Of a DNA stretch of 39,433 bases, positions 33,503 through 39,433 are shown one piece after another; position 1 is the stretch's first letter, and each line of letters begins with the position of its first letter. This stretch comes from Clostridiales bacterium. GTDB lineage: Bacteria > Bacillota > Clostridia > Oscillospirales > Oscillospiraceae. Below the pieces are notes generated by a model. It was not told the DNA's origin. It searched no databases and was given only the letters and a program-made list of their open reading frames with translations. The stretch is from NCBI GenBank assembly GCA_022775085.1, contig JALFJQ010000070.1, positions 1 through 39,433 of the forward strand. Reading direction: 5' to 3'. A program made the translations under genes and the position numbers.

Positions 33503-34909
33503 ATGGAGCAAAGCAACGAATACAAAAAGGGATTCATCCCATACGCATTGGCTGCATTTCTGATTGGCATCGTGGGCGGATTTTCTACGGTTCTGGGGCC
33601 GTCCTTTGTGCAGGACATTGGCATTGCTTACAACAACACCACCTGGACAGCTCTGGCACAGGCCATGTCCACCGCCGCCTGTGCACCGATTCTGGGAAAA
33701 GTAGGCGATGTGATTGGGCGCAAAAGGACCCTGCTTCTTGGAATTGCCGTCTTTACATTGGGAAATGTGCTGTCAGCACTGGCAAATTCCCTCGTGTTTA
33801 TGATGATAGCCCGATTCGTTGTGGGCATTGGTACTGCCGCTATGACCCCGGTGATCATGGCCTATATCGTCACGAGTTTTCCACCCAACCAAGTAGCAAA
33901 GGGGTTTTCTCTGTATATGCTGATTTCCAGCGCGTCGGTTATTTTCGGACCGACTCTGGGTGGCCTGATCATCTCCGCCTATGGCTGGCGTGCCATGCTG
34001 TGGACATGCGTGGCTATTTGCGCAGTCACTTTCATCGTCTGCGTATTGACTGCCGGTAAGCAGGATTCCCAGAGGCGTCCCCTTAAGAACTTTGATGGCA
34101 TTGGCGCGGTACTGGTGCTGATCTTCTTCAGCCTGATGCTGTGCGTTCCCTCCTTTGGGCAGAATTTCGGCTGGACATCCAAGGCATTCCTGGGCGTACT
34201 GATTGCCGCAATCATTAGCCTGATGGGATTGATGGCAGCGGAAAGAAAAGCGGTGCAGCCCATCCTGCCCGGCAGTTTTATGAAGCGGGGCGCCTTTATT
34301 CTCAGCGTCCTTGCCCTGTTTCTGACGCAAGGTCTGATGCAGGCAAATATGACCAATACCATTGTCTTTGTCAACTACACCCAACCGGATAATACAGCCG
34401 TTTCCGGGTATGCCATTTCCGTGATGTATGTGGGTATGTCGTTAGGTGCTGTGATCTTAGGTCCCTTGGCAGACCGGTTCGAACCCAAGCATGTGCTCAC
34501 CGGCTCGCTGATCTTGACCGGCATTGGCTGCGGTATCCTGTTTTTATTCTCTGAAGCAACCTCTGTCCTGCTGCTGATGGCAAGTTTGGGTATTCTAGGA
34601 TTTGGTCTGGGCGGCAACGGTACGATCTTTATGAAGGTAGCACTGTCCGGACTGCCGCAGCAGGAAGCCGGGGCAGGAACAGGCACCTACGGCCTGTTCC
34701 GGGATCTCGCCGCGCCCTTCGGTGTTGCAGTGTTCGTGCCCCTGTTTACCAATCAGATCACCGGTCTGATCGCAGGCGGGGCAACAGGGGCAGATGCCGC
34801 AGTCCGATCGATCCACTTGCTGGCAATTGCGGAGCTAATCTGCATTGCCGCCGGTATTGCAGCTGTACTCTTCCTTCCCAGAATTCGTAACAAAGGAGCA
34901 TCCAAATGA
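33503..34909 (+). CDS. MFS transporter, BaiG-like
   Basis: A 468-residue polytopic protein with about 14 spans, DHA2-like. The antiporter-type loop GKVGDVIGRKRTLL follows span 2. Several stretches closely resemble what I recall of the bile-acid importer BaiG of Clostridium scindens: YKKGFIPYALAA, YNNTTWTALA, MSTAACAPILGK, GTYGLFRDLAAPFGVAVFVP. This is memory, not an alignment. Start ATG at 33503 has AAGGAAG upstream. Its stop overlaps the start of the steroid-dehydrogenase-like SDR in an ATGA, so the two are co-translated. Likely role: bile-acid transport across the membrane. A drug exporter of the same superfamily is the alternative. Confidence 0.8.
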   Translation: MEQSNEYKKGFIPYALAAFLIGIVGGFSTVLGPSFVQDIGIAYNNTTWTALAQAMSTAACAPILGKVGDVIGRKRTLLLGIAVFTLGNVLSALANSLVFMMIARFVVGIGTAAMTPVIMAYIVTSFPPNQVAKGFSLYMLISSASVIFGPTLGGLIISAYGWRAMLWTCVAICAVTFIVCVLTAGKQDSQRRPLKNFDGIGAVLVLIFFSLMLCVPSFGQNFGWTSKAFLGVLIAAIISLMGLMAAERKAVQPILPGSFMKRGAFILSVLALFLTQGLMQANMTNTIVFVNYTQPDNTAVSGYAISVMYVGMSLGAVILGPLADRFEPKHVLTGSLILTGIGCGILFLFSEATSVLLLMASLGILGFGLGGNGTIFMKVALSGLPQQEAGAGTGTYGLFRDLAAPFGVAVFVPLFTNQITGLIAGGATGADAAVRSIHLLAIAELICIAAGIAAVLFLPRIRNKGASK

Positions 34910-35691
34910 GATTAAAGGATAAAGTCGTATTGATCACCGCATCTACCAGGGGTATCGGCCTTGCCTGCGTAAAGAAATGCGCAAAAGAAGGTGCCAGAGT
35001 CTATATGGCGGCCCGCAATATAGAGCGAGCACAGGAGATTGCAAATACTTTGAACGATGCAAAATGCATGTACAATGATGCCACAAAACCGGAGACCTTC
35101 ACTTCTATGGTCGAAGATGTGGTAAAGGATGCAGGCCGTATCGATGTGCTGGTCAACAATTTTGGCACCTCCAATCCGGGTAAGGACCTGGATTTTGCCA
35201 ATACCGATCCCGCTGTCTTTCTGGAGACCGTCAATCTGAATCTGCGAAGCGTCTTTATGGCAAGTCAGGCTGCTGCAAAGCATATGGCTAAGCACGGCGG
35301 AGGAAGCATCATCAACATCTCCTCCGTGGGAGGTCTGGTACCCGATATCTCCCAGGTTGCCTACGGAACCAGCAAGGCAGCAATCAACTATCTGACCAAG
35401 CTCATTGCTGTCCAAGAAGCCAAGCATAACATTCGCTGTAATGCCGTCCTTCCCGGTATGACCGCCACGGAAGCGGTAGAAAAGAACCTGACAGAAGAAT
35501 TTCGGAATCTGTTTCTGCGGCATATCCCTCTTGGTAGAATCGGTCTGCCGGAGGAAATTGCGGAAGCAGTAGTCTACTTCGCCAGCGACGCCTCTGCCTA
35601 CACCACCGGCCAGATCCTCACCGTCTCCGGTGGCTTCGGCCTGGCCACCCCGGTCTACGGCGACCTGGCAAATAAAGCAAATCGCCGATGA
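34906..35691 (+). CDS. Short-chain dehydrogenase, 7-alpha-hydroxysteroid-dehydrogenase-like
   Basis: A 261-residue SDR. The cofactor loop is TASTRGIG (11-18) and R37 after the second strand suggests NADP(H). The catalytic set is S140, Y153 and K157 (YGTSK). The sequence around VPDISQVAYGTSKAAIN, RCNAVLPGM and SGGFGLATP resembles, from memory, the Clostridium sardiniense/absonum 7-alpha-HSDH more than generic SDRs. That enzyme oxidises the 7-alpha-hydroxyl of cholate and chenodeoxycholate. AAAGGAG precedes the ATG. Overlap with the BaiG-like transporter supports a bile-acid substrate. Position specificity (3, 7 or 12) cannot be settled from sequence alone. Confidence 0.78.
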   Translation: MRLKDKVVLITASTRGIGLACVKKCAKEGARVYMAARNIERAQEIANTLNDAKCMYNDATKPETFTSMVEDVVKDAGRIDVLVNNFGTSNPGKDLDFANTDPAVFLETVNLNLRSVFMASQAAAKHMAKHGGGSIINISSVGGLVPDISQVAYGTSKAAINYLTKLIAVQEAKHNIRCNAVLPGMTATEAVEKNLTEEFRNLFLRHIPLGRIGLPEEIAEAVVYFASDASAYTTGQILTVSGGFGLATPVYGDLANKANRR

Positions 35692-35741
35692 CTTACTCCA
35701 ACATGTATGCTTTCATTGCTTCAGAAATGGACTTCAAGTTT

Positions 35742-35769
35742 AACATCTCCAAAAGTTTTTGGTGATGTT
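35742..35769 (+). terminator. Hairpin after the SDR gene
   Basis: AACATC and CCAAAA pair with TTTTGG and GATGTT around a GT tip, with one mismatch. No T run follows, so termination is only possible. Confidence 0.4.
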
Positions 35770-35828
35770 ACCTTGGGTTGCACGAAATTGCAACTGTCAT
35801 TAGTTCCAAATTATAACGAGGGGTCAAG

Positions 35829-36737
35829 CACAGCACCATCACCCGATATAAGGAATTGACCGGGCGCATATACCCGGCAATCGGTCACATGAAACTGACT
35901 GCCATTCGTGCCGATATTCTCAATGATCTGTATACCGCCCTGTCTGCGGACGGTCTGAACAAGAGAACAGGCGGCAAGCTGTCAAACAAAACCATTTTGG
36001 AGCATCACCGCCTGATTTCCACCGTTCTGGAACAGGCCGTCAAAGAAGGTCTAGTCCCCTTCAATGTAGCAGAACGGGCAGAATTGCCAAAGGCAACCCG
36101 GAAAGAAGTCAACTACTTCCAGCCGGAACAGGTGGAAGCCATCCGGGACGCCGCCGAAACCGAGCCCATCAAATGGAAAACCCTTGTGCATCTGTTCCTA
36201 GTGACGGGCGCAAGGCGTGGTGAAATCTTGGGACTCAAATGGGCAAATGTGGACTTTGACGGGAACCGCATTTACATCTGCAACAATGTCCTGTATACGC
36301 CTGATCGTGGAATCTACGAGGACACGCCCAAAACCGCCAAATCTATCCGCTATATCTCTTTGCCCAAAGAAACAATGTCCCTACTTCGTGAATATCGTTT
36401 CTCACAACTCGAACAGCGTTTCGCTATGGGTGATCGTTGGAACAACCGGGATTTTGTTTTCACTCAGGAAAACGGCGACCCCATGCACCCGGACAGCGTG
36501 ACCGATTGGTTGACCAAATTTTCCAAACGCCACGACCTGCCACACATCAACGCCCACGCCTTCCGGCATACAATGGCATCCATTCTCTATTTCAACGGCG
36601 TTGACAGCATCTCCATTTCTAAGCGTTTAGGTCACGCCCAGCCCTCCACGACTACAAATATTTACGCTCATATCATCGAAGAAGCAGACAAGAAGAACGC
36701 CGATATTATAGCGGATGTATTCTTGAAAAAAGCCTGA
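35829..36737 (+). pseudogene. N-terminally truncated tyrosine integrase
   Basis: The frame opens after a TAA at about 35814 and reads from HSTITRYKELTGRIYPAIG, already inside the core-binding domain. The N-terminal arm-binding part is missing and no ribosome-binding site precedes the in-frame TTG at 35856. The catalytic domain is complete: R in TGARRGE, a lysine turn, HAFRH, LGHAQPST and the nucleophile Y in NIYAHI. Full-length relatives have about 370-400 residues; about 293 follow the TTG. It may have been cut off by the event that brought in the bile-acid gene pair. A terminator follows. Activity is doubtful. Confidence 0.8.
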
Positions 36738-36818
36738 TTTTTATAGCTTGTTGAATTAAAGTTGAATTTTCGGGCAAAAGTCAAAAATCCAAAAAACCGA
36801 AAAAGTTCGGAAAACAAA

Positions 36819-36859
36819 GAAAAACCGCCCGGAATCGACTGATTCTAGGTGGTTTTTTT
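36819..36859 (+). terminator. Terminator of the integrase
   Basis: AAAACCGCC and GGTGGTTTT, then GGAATC/GATTC, form a stem with small mismatches around GACT; a run of seven T follows. Confidence 0.8.
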
Positions 36860-36884
36860 GGCATACCTACCGCTCGTGGATACA

Positions 36885-36913
36885 ATGCACCATGTTTTGA
36901 AAGCGTGGTGCAT
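36885..36913. repeat. 8-bp inverted repeat downstream of the integrase
   Basis: ATGCACCA and TGGTGCAT around 13 nt. Its place just past an integrase would suit an attachment or excision-factor site, but nothing else supports this. The rest of the 36738-37112 gap has no gene that I can support. Confidence 0.35.
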
Positions 36914-37071
36914 AATTTTGTGGGTTCGATTTTGATGCGCTGGGACAATGAGGACAGAAAGGACAAAATGCGGAATGCTCTCCCAGAAGTCTTCTCTCTG
37001 CCGTGCCGGAAGCTTTCTGTCGGCAGATTATATCTGGGATGTTTCTTGAAAATGTACGGAAGCAAAGCACC

Positions 37072-37110
37072 AAAACGCACGCGTGCGTTTTTAACACACG
37101 CGTGCGTTTT
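37072..37110 (-). terminator. Terminator of the AlbA-domain regulator, ACGCGTG-based
   Basis: AAAACGCACGCGTG (37072-37085) pairs exactly with CACGCGTGCGTTTT (37097-37110). The left part is also in itself a 20-bp palindrome (37072-37091). It lies just past the regulator's stop and reads in both directions. Confidence 0.8.
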
Positions 37111-37112
37111 CG

Positions 37113-38759
37113 TTATTTTGTTGTGTGATACTTGGCTCCCGCACCTTTTCCATCCAAAGACAGTTGCCCCGCGTTTTTTAGCTTTTGCAGAATTCTGTAT
37201 GCTTGGGGGGGTGTCACATGTAGAAGCTCCACCACATCTGCGCGTGTAACTTCGCCTTTTGCTTGTACCAACTGCATTACCAATTCCTGATGCCGGAGCG
37301 CATCGATATCTCGATTTCGCACATATCCAACGGTACTGTTTGTTTCTTTGGAGTACCTCGAGCTCATGATATAGTATCGTCCGCGGCCATTGCCTAAACG
37401 TTCTACCAATCCGGACTCCACAAGGTTTTCAAGAACGACACGTACCCGGCTCTCATCGGTATGAGTTCTTTCGGCCACATCCTGTACCGAGGCACGATGC
37501 AATTGTTTTACCGCATCTAGTGCAAGCAGCAGATGAATCGGCAGCGACCGTCCAAGGCGTTGCTGTTCTTCGGAAACCATGCAAATGAATGCTTTGTCAG
37601 TCGGCCCTTTGGGAATAAACAGTTTCACACTGGATTGCGTGGAACTTGAGTAGTCCGGAAGCAATCGACCGTACAGCAAGGAGCCTTCAAAAATGCGGTC
37701 AATTCCTCTTCCCGTACGCTCGGCCAGACCAATACGCTTCATTGCATCAGCCAATGCCGGATTTCTTCCATGAGGTTCTGCATCCAGCAAATTGTCGACT
37801 CGGATGCCTTCGATAAATCCTCCGGGGTTGCTGATGGTCATGCCTTCATCATTTATTTGAACTAGAACGCGGCCAAGAACAGAATAGTCTCTGTGGCAGA
37901 ATGCGTTGACCAGAGCTTCACGGAAGGCCCTGGGATCATAATCAGGAATCGTGATGCGGAACAGTCCCTGCTCCATTTCCTCGCTGTGATTCCATGCAGA
38001 AAAAGCATCCGATATTTTTTCAAACGCCGCAAGAATGGGCAAATAGAAGGACTCATTCACTTTTATATCCGTGCCCACAAGAACTTGTATGGATGCTTCC
38101 GCTGTTGGCATATGGCGTTTTAGTGCTTCTTTTCTACCAATCAGCAACATACCGCAAAATGTGGGAACGATAGCCCCATCCTGAATTGTGACCAACTGTA
38201 ATGCCTTGTCCAACTCCTCGTCATTCAGTTCCAGCAGGGCCACTTCTCCGCGATAGGAACGAATGATGTTCCGTAACCGTTCACGTTCCACAGGATCAAG
38301 ATCCTGATAGGTAGCATCTGGAACAGGCTGTGCGGAATAATCAAGCAAACTCAAAGATGAAAGCCGGGCGGTTATTTCGTATGGATACATAGGTACATTT
38401 TCGGGTTCGCCATTCGGCTTTAGCCGGCGTCGCTGAATCTTGCCATCAGAGGAAGCTACCACGCTGGTGCGCTTGGGAACAGAGATCCTCAACACCGGCG
38501 GATCGAATTCCAAAATTTCTGTACGAACAGAAACCGGAGGCACTGTTCGGTTGGCAATAAACGCCGCAAGCTGTGTGATGTCTTTATGCTTGTTGTGCAG
38601 TCCAGTAATTTCCCCATCATTTTCAACGCCCAAATATAAGTCGCCGCCATCGGTGTTGGCAAAGGCAACAACCGCGTCGATGATGTCACCATCAGGCAAA
38701 CAAGTTCTGTCACTTTTAAACTCATTCACGAGGTTTTCTTTGAAACCGATATTGGACAC
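37113..38759 (-). CDS. AlbA/Schlafen-domain putative transcriptional regulator
   Basis: A 548-residue protein. Residues 1 to about 120 form an AlbA_2 (Schlafen-like) domain (NEFKSDRT, AFANTDGGDLYLGVENDGEI). A long middle follows with an ATPase-like region near residues 270-330 (FREALVNAFCHRDY, then QINDEGMTISNPGGF). The C-terminus has winged-helix DNA-binding segments (SVQDVAERTHTDESRVRVVLENL and a second one near the end). Such proteins are common in mobile elements and often regulate transcription; the mechanism is unclear. I choose the GTG at 38759: GGAGGTG lies 8 nt upstream and the apparent ATG at 38792 lies upstream of the promoter -10. A 16-bp palindrome fills its promoter spacer, suggesting autorepression. 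Confidence 0.85.
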   Translation of the reverse strand: MSNIGFKENLVNEFKSDRTCLPDGDIIDAVVAFANTDGGDLYLGVENDGEITGLHNKHKDITQLAAFIANRTVPPVSVRTEILEFDPPVLRISVPKRTSVVASSDGKIQRRRLKPNGEPENVPMYPYEITARLSSLSLLDYSAQPVPDATYQDLDPVERERLRNIIRSYRGEVALLELNDEELDKALQLVTIQDGAIVPTFCGMLLIGRKEALKRHMPTAEASIQVLVGTDIKVNESFYLPILAAFEKISDAFSAWNHSEEMEQGLFRITIPDYDPRAFREALVNAFCHRDYSVLGRVLVQINDEGMTISNPGGFIEGIRVDNLLDAEPHGRNPALADAMKRIGLAERTGRGIDRIFEGSLLYGRLLPDYSSSTQSSVKLFIPKGPTDKAFICMVSEEQQRLGRSLPIHLLLALDAVKQLHRASVQDVAERTHTDESRVRVVLENLVESGLVERLGNGRGRYYIMSSRYSKETNSTVGYVRNRDIDALRHQELVMQLVQAKGEVTRADVVELLHVTPPQAYRILQKLKNAGQLSLDGKGAGAKYHTTK

Positions 38760-38780
38760 AATCTCACCTCCAACGCGATC

Positions 38781-38809
38781 ATTATAACACACGCGTGTGT
38801 TTAGCGCAA
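38781..38809 (-). promoter_or_regulatory. Promoter with embedded operator of the AlbA-domain regulator
   Basis: On the minus strand TTGCGC (38809-38804), 17 nt, TATAAT (38786-38781). The perfect palindrome AACACACGCGTGTGTT (38786-38801) occupies the spacer, so a bound protein would block RNA polymerase. Confidence 0.7.
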
Positions 38810-39119
38810 CAGAAAACGCACGAATCTCGTGGCATTAAATTTCGTATGTTCCTTTTTGTATCTACCAGACTATGCAACATCCAAGCCGCTTTATTGTTCG
38901 ATTCCGCAGTATCCGTGCTTTTCTGCATTTCCCAGCAAGTACATTTCCAAAATACTACCCGCAAAATCAATTTTTGTCGAGAAGTATTGATAGTATACTA
39001 TGAATGTTTTGCGAAAAATATTGATTTATTGATCTGCTGCTCACCCAATTGTCCACACCACGCAAGTGCGCCCGCAATCCTTGAAAATGATAACTTTTTG
39101 ATAACTCTGCCCCTGACCG
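38810..39119. other. AT-rich gene-free stretch
   Basis: No coding sequence with family likeness and no stable hairpin. The region separates the regulator promoter from the next mobile element. Confidence 0.5.
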
Positions 39120-39147
39120 TTGACTATCCCGGAACCGGCAATATACT
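39120..39147 (+). promoter_or_regulatory. Candidate promoter of the recombinase operon
   Basis: TTGACT and TATACT with a 16-nt spacer, 25 nt upstream of the first ATG. Confidence 0.5.
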
Positions 39148-39171
39148 GTCGTTTCTGAAGGAGGTGTCACG

Positions 39172-39366
39172 ATGACCCAATCAGAATGTGCATCGGAAGT
39201 GAACTTCCGGCTCTGCAAAAGCATATTCGCCACTTTGGCGGCTCAGGGGATCATCACGCAGGAAGATGTCCAGCGCCTGCTCGGCGCCGATGCGGAAAAA
39301 TACCACGCACCAATTGGCAAACTGGAGGTGAACAGCATTGCGGTCGAAAAGAATTACACGGGTTGA
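39172..39366 (+). CDS. Small conserved protein preceding a serine recombinase
   Basis: A 64-residue protein beginning MTQSECASEVNFRLCKSI. It resembles the short SHOCT-like proteins (MTQTE..SEINYRLS pattern, from memory) that precede large serine recombinase genes in Clostridia mobile elements. The helix-rich middle (LAAQGIITQEDVQRLL) fits a SHOCT-type motif. AAGGAGG lies 6 nt before the ATG. Its end overlaps the recombinase start by 29 nt in another frame, so the two are translated together. Its function is unknown. Confidence 0.7.
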   Translation: MTQSECASEVNFRLCKSIFATLAAQGIITQEDVQRLLGADAEKYHAPIGKLEVNSIAVEKNYTG

Positions 39367-39433
39367 GTTCCCGGCCAGGACAATCTCCCCGACACAGCCG
39401 CCGCCCACAAAACGGGTTGCCGCTTATGCCAGA
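39338..39433 (+). CDS. Serine recombinase, N-terminus only (runs off the window)
   Basis: The frame from the TTG at 39338 reads through a basic, proline-rich lead and ends at the window edge with KRVAAYAR, the first beta strand of large serine recombinases, which normally continues with VS and carries the catalytic serine. GGAGG lies 9 nt before the TTG, inside the upstream small gene. Only about 32 residues are visible, so the call rests on the KRVAAYAR motif and the neighbour. Confidence 0.65.
   Translation, partial: MRSKRITRVEFPARTISPTQPPPTKRVAAYAR

Noticed and set aside
37072..37110. A CRISPR-like repeat array
   Set aside because: Only two copies of the ACGCGTG core with an 11-nt separation, forming one hairpin; no spacers and no cas genes.

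Overview
The window looks like a GC-rich gut member of the Bacillota, probably Oscillospiraceae-like. The grounds are strong AGGAGG ribosome-binding sites, a YesM/YesN-type two-component pair beside LplB/LplC-type sugar permeases and a YesL protein, a superoxide reductase, and Clostridia-type mobilisation and recombinase remnants. No rRNA gene, complete tRNA or CRISPR array is visible. All family names come from reading the translated sequence, not from a database search.

Left part (1-26.7 kb), a catabolic and transport locus. A DHDPS/NAL-type lyase and an unusual Nramp-like transporter come first, on the + strand. A long minus-strand unit (about 13.2 to 3.0 kb) follows: two ABC permeases, a solute-binding lipoprotein, a FAD oxidoreductase, a YesL-like membrane protein, a zinc alcohol dehydrogenase and two more FAD oxidoreductases. 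A second minus-strand unit (16.7-13.4 kb) encodes another long and short FAD oxidoreductase pair. Divergent from it are a response regulator and a sensor kinase, then a zinc dehydrogenase and a D-allulose/D-tagatose 3-epimerase-like protein. A sixth FAD oxidoreductase lies divergent to a ROK regulator, followed by a third zinc dehydrogenase. I infer one regulated system: a carbohydrate-like compound is sensed and imported, then processed by repeated flavin- and zinc-dependent redox steps plus C3 epimerisation. The substrate and the flavoprotein reaction are unknown.

Middle (26.7-30.3 kb), a scrapyard. It holds an orphan beta subunit of a fumarase/tartrate-dehydratase-type enzyme, truncated mobA and mobC, the C-terminal end of a GcvT-like gene, a tyrosine recombinase fragment, a small XRE regulator, and the 3' half of a Met-type tRNA that looks like an attachment-site scar.

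Right part (30.3-39.4 kb), an accessory island of lower GC. A minus-strand oxidative-stress operon (superoxide reductase, AhpC, AhpF-like reductase) is divergent from a BaiG-like MFS transporter overlapping a 7-alpha-hydroxysteroid-dehydrogenase-like SDR, which suggests bile-acid handling. An N-terminally truncated integrase and an AlbA/Schlafen-domain regulator follow; the regulator has a palindrome inside its own promoter. The window ends inside the start of a serine recombinase preceded by a small accessory gene.
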